Below, piece by piece: positions 9,934 to 17,770 of a DNA stretch of 64,000 bases (within the stretch, counting starts at the first letter, position 1; each line of letters begins with the position of its first letter). The notes beneath the pieces were generated by a model. The model was not told the origin of the DNA. It worked only from the letters and a program-made list of their open reading frames with translations, and searched no databases. Location of the stretch: assembly GCF_018199995.1 (NCBI RefSeq), contig NZ_CP073578.1, positions 806,001-870,000 of the forward strand, given 5' to 3'. The position numbers and the translations under genes were made by a program. Source of the stretch: Photobacterium sp. GJ3. Its GTDB lineage: Bacteria > Pseudomonadota > Gammaproteobacteria > Enterobacterales > Vibrionaceae.

Positions 9934-11148
9934 TTATTGCCGATAGCTGTGCAGGAAGCGTTCCAGACGGCTGATAGCCATTTCCAGATCATCGACTCTG
10001 GGCAAGGTTACAATCCGGAAGTGGTCCGGCTTTTTCCAGTTGAACCCGGTGCCATGCACCAGCAGTACTTTTTCCTGCTGCAGGAAATCCAGCACCATTT
10101 TCTGGTCGTCGACAATATTGAATTTCTTCTGATCCAGTTTCGGGAACAGGTACAGCGCGCCTTTCGGTTTCACGCACGACACGCCAGGAATCTGGGTGAG
10201 CATGTCGTAAGCCTTGTTCCGTTGCTCCAGTAAGCGGCCACCCGGTAGAATCAGCTCATTGATACTCTGATAGCCTCCCAGCGCGGTTTGCACGGCATGC
10301 TGCATGGGAACGTTGGCACACAGACGCATGGATGCCAGCATGTCCAGACCTTCGATATAGCGTTTTGCCAGATGACGTGGACCGGACAACAGCATCCAGC
10401 CGGCACGGAAACCACACACACGATAAGACTTGGACAGGCCGTTGAACGTCACGACAAAAACATCTTCCGCCAGAGGAGCAACGGATGTGTGCTGAGCACC
10501 GTCATACAGAATTTTGTCGTAAATCTCGTCTGCAAAAATAATCAGTTTGTGCTGACGGGCAATTTCAATCACTTCCAGCAGAAAATCCCGGCTGTACACA
10601 GCACCGGTTGGGTTGTTTGGATTAATCAGGACGATCCCACGGGTTTTCGGCGTAATTTTACTGCGAATGTCGTCCAGATCCGGATACCAGTCTGATTCTT
10701 CATCACAGATGTAGTGCACAGGGTTGCCACCGGAAAGGGAAATCGCTGCCGTCCAGAGCGGATAGTCCGGTGCAGGTACCAGAATCTCATCTGAGTTATC
10801 CAGCAGTGCCTGCATCGCCATGACAATCAGCTCAGACACGCCGTTACCGATATAGACATCTTCAACATCAATATCGAGCAGGCCGCGCTTTTGATAGTAC
10901 TGCACAACTGCTTTCCGGGCTGAATAGATGCCCTTCGAGTCACAGTAGCCTTGAGACGTCGGCAGATTGCGAATCACGTCCACCAGGATTTCATCCGGTG
11001 CATCAAAACCGAACGGGGCAGGGTTACCGATATTGAGTTTCAGAATTTTGTGGCCTTCTTCTTCCATGCGCTTGGCATGTTTCAGAACGGGACCCCTAAT
11101 GTCATAACAAACATTGTTGAGCTTGGTTGACATCCCGATGTTGTGCAT
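9934..11148 (-). CDS. alaA: Glutamate-pyruvate aminotransferase AlaA
   Basis: AlaA makes alanine from pyruvate and glutamate using pyridoxal phosphate. The 404-residue product aligns throughout with E. coli AlaA (405). The PLP lysine is Lys240 in FNGLSKSYR, with NPNNPTGAVY and the ADEIYDK segment preceding it and GFRAGW after. The start at 11148 is chosen because AGGA stands seven bases upstream and the length then equals that of the E. coli protein; a TTG at 11163 in the same frame lacks a ribosome site. The gene is followed by its own terminator. Confidence 0.95.
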   Translation of the reverse strand: MHNIGMSTKLNNVCYDIRGPVLKHAKRMEEEGHKILKLNIGNPAPFGFDAPDEILVDVIRNLPTSQGYCDSKGIYSARKAVVQYYQKRGLLDIDVEDVYIGNGVSELIVMAMQALLDNSDEILVPAPDYPLWTAAISLSGGNPVHYICDEESDWYPDLDDIRSKITPKTRGIVLINPNNPTGAVYSRDFLLEVIEIARQHKLIIFADEIYDKILYDGAQHTSVAPLAEDVFVVTFNGLSKSYRVCGFRAGWMLLSGPRHLAKRYIEGLDMLASMRLCANVPMQHAVQTALGGYQSINELILPGGRLLEQRNKAYDMLTQIPGVSCVKPKGALYLFPKLDQKKFNIVDDQKMVLDFLQQEKVLLVHGTGFNWKKPDHFRIVTLPRVDDLEMAISRLERFLHSYRQ

Positions 11149-11361
11149 GTGGTCATCCTGCAAAAAGTGAACAATTCCGACAAATTACACCAAAACCGAG
11201 CTGTAAATAAAGACTAGGCAGGAAAAAATTATGCCGAATGGCTTTATTGAAGCCTTTTGTAGGATAAAAAACTAAGAGTGTGAAACTTGGAACATGCCGG
11301 TAATTTAAGGAAATATCACGCTGAGAGTGGGATTGGGCCAGGTATTAACTTTGCTATTGTC

Positions 11362-11445
11362 TATAATGGCAGGATAAATAACTGTGAAAGTGCGGATAAA
11401 AAGAGAGGGAACGGAAAGCGCGATGGATTGCGCTTTCCGTTTTTT
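11362..11445 (+). ncRNA. Candidate small RNA or antisense transcript ending in a strong terminator
   Basis: The 304-base gap between alaA and the acyltransferase gene (both on the minus strand) contains a perfect -10 hexamer TATAAT (11362-11367) on the plus strand. About 45 bases further is a strong terminator: ACGGAAAGCGC (11411-11421) pairs with GCGCTTTCCGT (11430-11440), then six T. A transcript from about 11374 to 11445 would be some 70 nt. No good -35 is seen at 16-18 bases upstream. The hairpin could instead simply end the minus-strand gene, though its minus-strand T tract is poor. No known RNA family is recognised. Confidence 0.3.
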
Positions 11446-11446
11446 C
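11411..11446 (+). terminator. Strong intrinsic terminator, + orientation
   Basis: An 11-bp stem with an eight-base loop (11422-11429) is followed by TTTTTT on the plus strand. On the minus strand the base past the stem reads TCCCTCTCTTTTT, a weaker tail. It lies seven bases beyond the stop of the minus-strand acyltransferase gene and may serve both directions. Confidence 0.85.
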
Positions 11447-11452
11447 AGACGA

Positions 11453-13327
11453 TTAGCGCGCTTCTCCCCGCAATGCCATGACGGTTTCACGAAGGTTGCC
11501 GCTGGTGGCTTCCTGTGCATTGACAGGTTCGCCAGCGACAATGGTGACACGCGACCAGAATCGTTTCGGCCATTTGACCAGAGCTTTCCCGCCTTCACGA
11601 CTGAAATAACTGCCCCACAAGCCCTGAAGGGCCATTGGAATGACAGGCGCAGGGGAGCGCCTCAGGATCAGATCAATGCCGCGCATGAAGGGGCCAATCT
11701 CACCGTCGTGGGTCAGTTTGCCTTCCGGGAAGATACACACCAGTTCCCCTTGAGAGAGATAGTACTCGACTTCTTCAAAGGCCTTCTGGATGGAGCGCCG
11801 ATCTTTTGCGGCAATCGGAATGACTTTACAGGCGCTGCAAAAGGTTTTAATCAGCGGCATCTTGAAAATCGCTTCATCCATAATAAAGCGGATTGGGCGC
11901 GGACAGGCACCGGCCAGCAACAGGGCATCCATATAGCTGACATGGTTACAGACAATCAATGCACCGCCTTCTTTGGGAATATGCTCCAGCTGGCGATGGC
12001 TGACGCGGTACATGGTGTGACTGACAATCCACACCAGAAAACGCCAGAAAAAGTCCGGTGCCTGCAGGTAGATATAAACCAGCACCAGTAGGTTCATACC
12101 GGCCAGAAACAGGAAGAAATATGGGATGGACAGTGAAAGCACAGACAGGAAAACAATGGCCGTAATCGCACTGCAAACCATGAAAATCGCGTTCCAGATG
12201 TTGTTGGCGGCGATGACCTGAGCTCGTTCTTCCGGGGCAGCACGGTTTTGCATCATGGCGTACAAAGGCACAATGTAAATCCCGCCGGATACGCCCAGCA
12301 TGGTGAGCGAGAAGAAAACACGCAGTAAATCAGGTTGGGTCAGGAAGGCCCACACTGACTCAGACATCGGCGCAATATCCGGTGTGGCTAAGGCCAGGTC
12401 GGCACCGAAAATCGTAATCCCCAGACAGCCCAGCGGAACAATGCCCGGCTCAATCCGGTGGCCAGACAAGCGATCACACAAGAGCGAGCCGATGGCAATC
12501 CCGATAGAAAATAGCGTCAGCAGTACGGAAACCGCTGCCGCATTGCCACCCAGATGCAGCTTGGCAAAGTTGGGGAACTGGGTCAGATAGCTGGCGCCGA
12601 GAAACCAGAACCAGCTGATCCCAAGCACACATTGCAGCACCAGTTTGTCTTTCGCCGCAATTGAAAGTGTTTTTTTGGTCTGGCGAATGGGTTGCCAGCG
12701 AAATGGTGCTGGTGTGCCGCTGGGTTTCGCATCCGGGATAAATCGTGAACTGAAGTATCCGAGTACTGCAAAGGCAACCACGGCGACCGCCGCAATGATT
12801 CTGGCTTGCTCCTGATTGGCAATGATACCGGCAAGCAGTGTCCCCAGCAGAATGGCCAGAAATGTCCCGGTTTCCACCAGTGCATTGCCGGAAACCAATT
12901 CTTCTTTCTTCAGGTGCTGTGGCAGCAGGGCATACTTGGCCGGACCAAAGAAGGCAGACTGTGCACCCATCAGAAAAAGCAGCAGAAGCAGAACGAGATA
13001 ATTTTCAGCCCAAAATGCGATGGCAGCCATCGACATAATCAGGATTTCTGCCAGTTTGACCTTTCGCATGATGAAGGCTTTGTCGTAGGTATCTGCCAGC
13101 ACCCCTGCGGTGGCCGAGAAGAGAAAGAAGGGCAGAATGAATATTCCGGCAGCAAGATTAATCGCGAAATCTGATTCAAACGGTAAAGCGTTCGGTGCAG
13201 CAAAGGCAATGAGAATCAGCAAGACATTCTTATAGATATTATCGTTGAATGCCCCCAGTGCCTGTGTCAGAAAATAAGGGAAGAAACGGCGCTTTGACAG
13301 CAGCGCAGCTTGAGACTGACTGACCAT
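11453..13327 (-). CDS. MFS lysophospholipid transporter fused to 1-acyl-glycerol-phosphate-type acyltransferase
   Basis: The 624-residue inner-membrane protein joins an LplT-like MFS permease (about residues 15-425, roughly 12 membrane segments, opening with GAFNDNIYKNVLL) to a PlsC-type acyltransferase domain. The latter shows NHVSYMD (461-467, the catalytic HX4D) and FPEG (533-536). The family imports or flips lysophospholipids and re-acylates them. Unlike Aas proteins it has no acyl-ACP synthetase domain, so the acyl donor must come from elsewhere. It lies 17 bases downstream of the tetR-type gene and is probably in its operon. Substrate identity is inference. Confidence 0.85.
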   Translation of the reverse strand: MVSQSQAALLSKRRFFPYFLTQALGAFNDNIYKNVLLILIAFAAPNALPFESDFAINLAAGIFILPFFLFSATAGVLADTYDKAFIMRKVKLAEILIMSMAAIAFWAENYLVLLLLLFLMGAQSAFFGPAKYALLPQHLKKEELVSGNALVETGTFLAILLGTLLAGIIANQEQARIIAAVAVVAFAVLGYFSSRFIPDAKPSGTPAPFRWQPIRQTKKTLSIAAKDKLVLQCVLGISWFWFLGASYLTQFPNFAKLHLGGNAAAVSVLLTLFSIGIAIGSLLCDRLSGHRIEPGIVPLGCLGITIFGADLALATPDIAPMSESVWAFLTQPDLLRVFFSLTMLGVSGGIYIVPLYAMMQNRAAPEERAQVIAANNIWNAIFMVCSAITAIVFLSVLSLSIPYFFLFLAGMNLLVLVYIYLQAPDFFWRFLVWIVSHTMYRVSHRQLEHIPKEGGALIVCNHVSYMDALLLAGACPRPIRFIMDEAIFKMPLIKTFCSACKVIPIAAKDRRSIQKAFEEVEYYLSQGELVCIFPEGKLTHDGEIGPFMRGIDLILRRSPAPVIPMALQGLWGSYFSREGGKALVKWPKRFWSRVTIVAGEPVNAQEATSGNLRETVMALRGEAR

Positions 13328-13344
13328 GTTTCTGAAGTTCCTCT

Positions 13345-13941
13345 TTAGACTTGCCAGACACTGAGATAGGTGTCGAGCAGGTTATCAATCAGTGCTTTGC
13401 CATCCACAGGGGATGACGTGAACAGTTTATCGTCAACGGTCAGCAGTGTGATGCCGTGGACGCCAGCCCACAGGACCCGGCTGGCTTCCGTGACGGCTTT
13501 TTCCGACTGATCGGGAATCAATTGACGAATCAGCCCTTCCAGCATGCTGGTCATGCTATTGATGCGTTCACTTTGCCAGTCGGGCAGTTCTTCCCCATTC
13601 ATGGTGTGCTGAAAAATGAGTTGCCAGCGATACGGATGGGCTGAGGCAAAATTCAGATAGCAATATGCCAGCTTGCGCAGGGCATCTTTGGTTGAATTTG
13701 CTTTTTGCATTTCTTTTTCAGCTTCGGCAAAAAGCTCATCCAGTGTTTGAGCGACCGCATGGAGAAGCAGCAGGTTGTAATTGCCGAATACGTTGACTAA
13801 AGTGCTGGGCACGTAGCCGATCATTGCCGCGACTTTTCTTAAACTCAGCTCGTGATGCGGATGTTCACTCAGGAATTTTTTGACTTGCTCCAGCGTCATG
13901 CGGATCAGTTCTTCCCGTGTGTGGTCGTTTCGTCTTGCCAT
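13345..13941 (-). CDS. TetR/AcrR family transcriptional regulator
   Basis: The 198-residue protein has an N-terminal TetR-type helix-turn-helix (about residues 8-56; SLRKVAAMIGYVPSTLVNVFGNYNLLL) and a C-terminal ligand domain of the WHG type. It is the first gene of a two-gene operon with the transporter/acyltransferase, so it probably controls that gene and itself. A 27-bp near-perfect inverted repeat lies upstream at 14038-14064 and is a good operator candidate. The ligand may be a lipid or acyl compound given the partner gene, but that is only inference. Confidence 0.88.
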   Translation of the reverse strand: MARRNDHTREELIRMTLEQVKKFLSEHPHHELSLRKVAAMIGYVPSTLVNVFGNYNLLLLHAVAQTLDELFAEAEKEMQKANSTKDALRKLAYCYLNFASAHPYRWQLIFQHTMNGEELPDWQSERINSMTSMLEGLIRQLIPDQSEKAVTEASRVLWAGVHGITLLTVDDKLFTSSPVDGKALIDNLLDTYLSVWQV

Positions 13942-14037
13942 GATCTTCCCTACATGGTACTTGGTTTGGCATTCATTAAAGGCCGGTCTGTGATGACAAC
14001 CGTCAGCTGAATGACCTCATGTGTTCAAAGTAAGTAT

Positions 14038-14064
14038 AGAATATAGAACAGTGTTCAATATTCT
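14038..14064. promoter_or_regulatory. Inverted repeat, candidate operator of the TetR regulator
   Basis: AGAATATAGAACA (14038-14050) and TGTTCAATATTCT (14052-14064) are inverted copies around a central G with a single mismatched pair; the core GAACAGTGTTC is perfectly symmetric. It lies 97 bases upstream of the TetR start, between this gene and the convergent-side TM2 gene. Another TGTTC lies at 14022-14026. Size and symmetry suit a TetR dimer site; binding is not shown. Confidence 0.55.
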
Positions 14065-14107
14065 ATGGGTTACAAATATTCTTCGTCAAGGCCGGGGTTC
14101 AAGGCGA

Positions 14108-14518
14108 TTATCCGTTTCTTTTCGAATTCTCGACGGAGACCTGTTCATTGAGTGTCCAAAAGTCGATGAGCACGCCAATGAGGAAAAAGCCAAACGTCAG
14201 CAGATAGATGATGCCGGTCAGCCATTTCCCCATATACATTCGGTGGACGCCGAAGACACCTAAGAAAGTGAGCAGCAGCCAGGCAATGTTAAAGTCCAGT
14301 GTGCCGCTTTGAAAGCGCAAATCGGCTTCTTTATCCATGCCCGGAATGAGGAACAGGTCGATCAGCCAGCCGATGCCCAGCAATCCAAGGGTCAGAAACC
14401 AGAGAGTACCGGTGACTGGTTTGCCGTAATAAAAGCGGTGTGCGCCGGTAAACCCAAAAATCCAAAGCAAATACCCAATCAGTTTACTATGGGTGTTCTG
14501 ATGCATTCTCTCTTGCAT
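14108..14518 (-). CDS. TM2 domain-containing membrane protein
   Basis: The 136-residue protein holds two TM2-type units in tandem: GAHRFYYGKPVTGTLWFL with its following segment (about 25-60), and GVHRMYMGKWLTGIIYLL with its following segment (about 90-125). Each has two membrane helices and the short HR(F/M)Y-G-K turn. TM2 proteins are small membrane proteins of unknown molecular role. A second in-frame ATG four codons in (14506) is possible. It is transcribed away from the TetR operon's control region and appears monocistronic. Confidence 0.8.
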   Translation of the reverse strand: MQERMHQNTHSKLIGYLLWIFGFTGAHRFYYGKPVTGTLWFLTLGLLGIGWLIDLFLIPGMDKEADLRFQSGTLDFNIAWLLLTFLGVFGVHRMYMGKWLTGIIYLLTFGFFLIGVLIDFWTLNEQVSVENSKRNG

Positions 14519-14809
14519 GCCGGATGCCTCGTTGATGCCATTGATGGAGAAAGTTCCCTGCTAATACTAGGTGTGAATGAGCCAGAGGAACAAGCCATTT
14601 CATTTACTTAGCCGTAGAAGATCGCATTGTTTGATTTGTACGGCAAGCTTGCGGGGAACAAAGTGGCTCAGAGAGCGATGCTGAAATCAACAGCCCTGCT
14701 AAATTTGGTAACAATTTGGTCAAGTGATGTGGATTGACTTTACAAGCCCCCGGCTAGGATGCATAAGAACGGGTAAATCACGCATTGAAAAGGCAAAGGT
14801 AAAGGATTC

Positions 14810-15673
14810 ATGAAACGCTTTATCACCATGTTTACGCTGTTGATTGCAGTATCATTTACTGCTCCTCACGCAGAAGCGAAAAAATTTGGCGGCAGCAAGT
14901 CGCTGGGTAAAAGTTACAAAACGGCGCCGGCTCAGAAACAGCAGCCGCAGCAAACGGATACAATCGGCAAGCAAACGCCAGCGTCTTCCTCGTCTAAAAA
15001 AGGACTGATGGGCGGCTTACTGGGTGGTTTGCTGGCGGGTGGCCTGCTGGCAGCATTCTTCGGTGGCGCATTTGAAGGGATCCAGTTTATGGATATCCTG
15101 ATCTTTGGTTTGATTGCTTTCCTGATTTTCAAGTTCCTGAAAGGGATGCGCAAGGCAAAGCCAACAGCGATGGGGCACCAGCAGGCGTATGCGGGGGATT
15201 CTCCGCAGCAGAACGGTCAGTTCCGTCAGCAGGCTGAGGGTTTCCAGAGCGGCGCAACAGCGCAACCGCAATATCAGTCAACAGACAGCGATGTTCCGTT
15301 TAATCTGCCGCCAGGGTTTGAGATGAGCGCATTTCTGAACGGTGCACGAGAGCATTACCGTACATTGCAAGGCGCATGGAACCACAATGAGCTGGAAACG
15401 ATTCGTGAATATGTGAGTCCGGCGCTGTTTGATGACCTGAAAGCAGAGCGTGCGAAACTGAGCGGTGAGCAGCACACTGAAGTCATGTTTGTGGATGCTG
15501 ACCTGGTTCGTGCGGACTACGATGCAAACACAGCACATCTGAGCGTGAAGTTCTCTGGTCGTTATCAGGATCGTCAGGAAGGTGTTGAAGAAGATATTAC
15601 TGATATCTGGCACCTGGAGCGCGACCTGACCGCGCCAAATGCACCTTGGTTGATTGTGGGCATTCAGGCTTAA
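14810..15673 (+). CDS. Tim44-like domain protein, exported or membrane-associated
   Basis: The 287-residue protein begins with a signal peptide (about 1-23, ending HAEAKK). A Gln/Ser-rich linker follows (about 35-65), then two hydrophobic stretches (GLMGGLLGGLLAGGLLAAFFGG and ILIFGLIAFLIFKFLKGM, about 65-110), then a Gln-rich linker and a C-terminal Tim44-like domain (about 175-287, NGAREHYRTLQGAWNHNELETIREYVS to PWLIVGIQA). Bacterial members resemble the mitochondrial import factor Tim44 but their role is not settled. A TTGACT element lies at 14734-14739, with a poorly spaced -10. A terminator follows the gene. Confidence 0.85.
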   Translation: MKRFITMFTLLIAVSFTAPHAEAKKFGGSKSLGKSYKTAPAQKQQPQQTDTIGKQTPASSSSKKGLMGGLLGGLLAGGLLAAFFGGAFEGIQFMDILIFGLIAFLIFKFLKGMRKAKPTAMGHQQAYAGDSPQQNGQFRQQAEGFQSGATAQPQYQSTDSDVPFNLPPGFEMSAFLNGAREHYRTLQGAWNHNELETIREYVSPALFDDLKAERAKLSGEQHTEVMFVDADLVRADYDANTAHLSVKFSGRYQDRQEGVEEDITDIWHLERDLTAPNAPWLIVGIQA

Positions 15674-15700
15674 TCGCGCTCACGAGACGGTAAACAAAGA

Positions 15701-15735
15701 ACCGCTGATGCCGAATCTGGTCTCAGCGGTTTTTT
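15701..15735 (+). terminator. Rho-independent terminator after the Tim44-like gene
   Basis: ACCGCTGA (15701-15708) pairs with TCAGCGGT (15723-15730) across a 14-base loop, followed by TTTTT. It lies 27 bases past the stop. Confidence 0.85.
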
Positions 15736-15838
15736 ATCGCAAAAACAAAAGAATCGCTGATTTTTTTGATCGATCCCCCTGTGTTCTGCGCCGCCGCTCA
15801 CTATGATTGAAGAACATCAATGAAGAAGAGAGGTTTCT

Positions 15839-16084
15839 ATGGCATTCACCCCTGAATTGATTCAAGAACTTGACCTGCTGGTGAAGTTTCCCATGCACAG
15901 TGACATGGAGGGCATTAAAGTTCATCAGGAAGCTGGCACCGCCATGATCTCTGCCGCCCAGCGGTTGTATGAGAAGGGATTGGTCACTCAGCCAGACGGT
16001 GGCTATCTGACGCATTCAGGGCATCAGGCACTGGAACATGCGAAATCTGCGATTCGGATTTTATCCGGTAAAATGGACGTTTGA
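15839..16084 (+). CDS. Small conserved protein, probable TIGR02647 family
   Basis: The 81-residue protein has no cysteine, signal peptide or membrane segment. The pattern LTPELI-EL-LL--FP near the start and GL-TQPDGGYLT--G near residue 50-60 recalls the small TIGR02647 family of gammaproteobacteria, whose helical fold is thought to bind DNA but whose role is unknown. AAGAAGAGAGG (15825-15835) precedes the ATG well. Its last 24 bases overlap the 3' end of the convergent YkgJ-type gene. Family assignment is from memory. Confidence 0.7.
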   Translation: MAFTPELIQELDLLVKFPMHSDMEGIKVHQEAGTAMISAAQRLYEKGLVTQPDGGYLTHSGHQALEHAKSAIRILSGKMDV

Positions 16085-16327
16085 AATCCGTTCAAGCTCT
16101 GTCAGGTTTGACAGGGCTTGCGCGTTTGTTTTCCCGCAAAGGTCTGGGCAGGGTTTGAACTGATGGCAAACGGCGGGTCTTTCGTTTTTGCCGAAAAGTT
16201 TGCAGAGGTTGTTTTCATTGAGTTGAATACACCGGACACCAGCGGGTTTGCCATTCGGCATGCCCGGAATTGGCGAAGAAATACTCGGGGCAATACAACA
16301 GGCGCCACACCCTAAACGACAATCCAT
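16061..16327 (-). CDS. YkgJ family cysteine cluster protein
   Basis: The 88-residue protein opens MDCRLGCGACC with Cys3, Cys7, Cys10 and Cys11, then further cysteines in GVRCIQL, NNLCKLF, PAVCHQF and PCPDLC. This is the CxxxCxxCC family that probably binds zinc or an iron-sulfur cluster; function is unknown. ATG at 16327 is preferred over the GTG one codon upstream because relatives begin MECR or similar. It ends inside the convergent small gene, overlapping it by 24 bases. Confidence 0.85.
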   Translation of the reverse strand: MDCRLGCGACCIAPSISSPIPGMPNGKPAGVRCIQLNENNLCKLFGKNERPAVCHQFKPCPDLCGKTNAQALSNLTELERISNVHFTG

Positions 16328-16575
16328 CACGACCTTCTATACTTCAGTATGCATGTGAGAGCCTGCGTGCGGAGAACCGCCGGCTCAATTGGCGGTGCAA
16401 GCTATCATTCCGGGCGGCAGGGATCAATGCTCAGACTGTCTTTCTCAGCGAATTCGCCAATCAATTTCCGGTCAAAGGTTGCACTTTGGTCGGCAGACAG
16501 TTATAAAACCGCCTCTTTTTTCTTCCGGGGAATGTGCCCCGAAAGCGTGATGAATTCCAGCAGTAGGGCAGAGTG

Positions 16576-17013
16576 ATGACGGCATTTTGGCAAGAGAAAG
16601 ACCTGACAGCGATGACAGACTCGGAATGGGAGTCCCTGTGCGATGGCTGCGGTAAATGCTGCCTGCACAAGCTGATTGATGACGACACGGATGAAATCTA
16701 TTACACCAACGTGGCTTGCAGTCTGCTTGATGATCAAACCTGCTCCTGCAAAGATTACCCGAATCGTTTCGAGTCCGGCGAAGAATGCCTGAAACTCACC
16801 CGCGAGCGCATTGATGAATTCAGCTGGCTGCCGGATACCTGTGCCTACCGCCTGCTGGCTGAAGGCAAGCCCTTACCGGAATGGCATCCGTTAATCACTG
16901 GCTCCAAAGCAGCCATGCACGCCGCCAACCAGTCAGTCCGCGATAAAGTGGTGTATGAAATCGACGTGATTGATTGGGAAGATCATATTTTGAACCACCC
17001 CTCTCGGGGCTAG
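16576..17013 (+). CDS. ycgN: YcgN family cysteine cluster protein (UPF0260)
   Basis: The 145-residue protein has the cluster CDGCGKCCL (Cys22, 25, 28, 29) and further cysteines in [22 protein letters not shown] and DTCAYRLL, in the same order as E. coli YcgN (153). Like YkgJ it is probably metal-binding and its role is unknown. ATG at 16576 is used; the GTG immediately before it is in frame. It is the last chromosomal gene before the AT-rich prophage remnant on its right. Confidence 0.9.
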   Translation: MTAFWQEKDLTAMTDSEWESLCDGCGKCCLHKLIDDDTDEIYYTNVACSLLDDQTCSCKDYPNRFESGEECLKLTRERIDEFSWLPDTCAYRLLAEGKPLPEWHPLITGSKAAMHAANQSVRDKVVYEIDVIDWEDHILNHPSRG

Positions 17014-17107
17014 GTGTTCCAAGCGTTTTCAATGGCTTAAGTCATACATCTCAATCAATAATTATCATAATTTATCTATATTGAGAATCTCTGTAGACAC
17101 TTTGTAG

Positions 17108-17770
17108 TCATAAATTGTCTGTTAGTACAAGAACAATCGCGATGATGGAGAGGGCTATAGGTAATCCAATTTCAAGTAAGTGAAATCTGAGTTGTTGCTG
17201 GATTGAGAAGCCTCTAATGCTTTGCTCGAATCTGTGAATTCTCTCAATTTCATGGGCTAATCCAGAGCTATGTAAGACTACATCTTCAACTTGTTGTTTA
17301 TATGTCTGGACAACTTCATCTGTTAACCCAAGCTTTTGAACTTCATCGTCAAAATACTTGAGCCTATTTTTTAATACTTCGTTGATTCTGCTTTCGACAC
17401 TAGAGTGCTCGGGATGGTAGGTGAATTGGCAAATTTGGGAAATGACCTTGATATGACTGGAGTCATTTTTACCATTCTGATCCTTTTCTTTAGTTCCAGC
17501 TAACTGAATTCGCCAAGACCACCATTCGTCAGTAACTCTCCAAACAAAGTGGATGATTTGGTAGGCAATTACAGCACAAAGCACTTGAGCTATGTCTTGT
17601 AGTTCAAGTCCACTAATTGGTATTCCCAAAAAGGGTTTATCAGGCACTATTTTGGCTGTTGGGAACCATTCAAGGGTGATCAGAATTGTTGATATAAAAA
17701 GTAAATTTCTACGATATTTTACTGTTTGGTCAGAAAATTCAATGAAGGGGCGGTCTGTAAATTTGCTCAT
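17108..17770 (-). CDS. Uncharacterised membrane protein of the prophage remnant
   Basis: I do not recognise a family. The 220-residue protein has hydrophobic segments at about 22-40 and 56-78, a charged, mostly helical middle (about 85-190; long, with predicted amphipathic stretches), and a C-terminal membrane helix (about 197-217). Its start overlaps the integrase stop by four bases (ATGA), so it is translated as the last gene of the repressor-to-integrase operon. Like its neighbours it is AT-rich relative to the host genes. It could be a lysogenic-conversion or defence effector acting on the membrane; nothing in the sequence proves this. Confidence 0.6.
   Translation of the reverse strand: MSKFTDRPFIEFSDQTVKYRRNLLFISTILITLEWFPTAKIVPDKPFLGIPISGLELQDIAQVLCAVIAYQIIHFVWRVTDEWWSWRIQLAGTKEKDQNGKNDSSHIKVISQICQFTYHPEHSSVESRINEVLKNRLKYFDDEVQKLGLTDEVVQTYKQQVEDVVLHSSGLAHEIERIHRFEQSIRGFSIQQQLRFHLLEIGLPIALSIIAIVLVLTDNL

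Noticed and set aside
11384..12091. A 235-codon plus-strand ORF over the acyltransferase gene
   Set aside because: It is a shadow of the well-conserved PlsC-type domain on the opposite strand.
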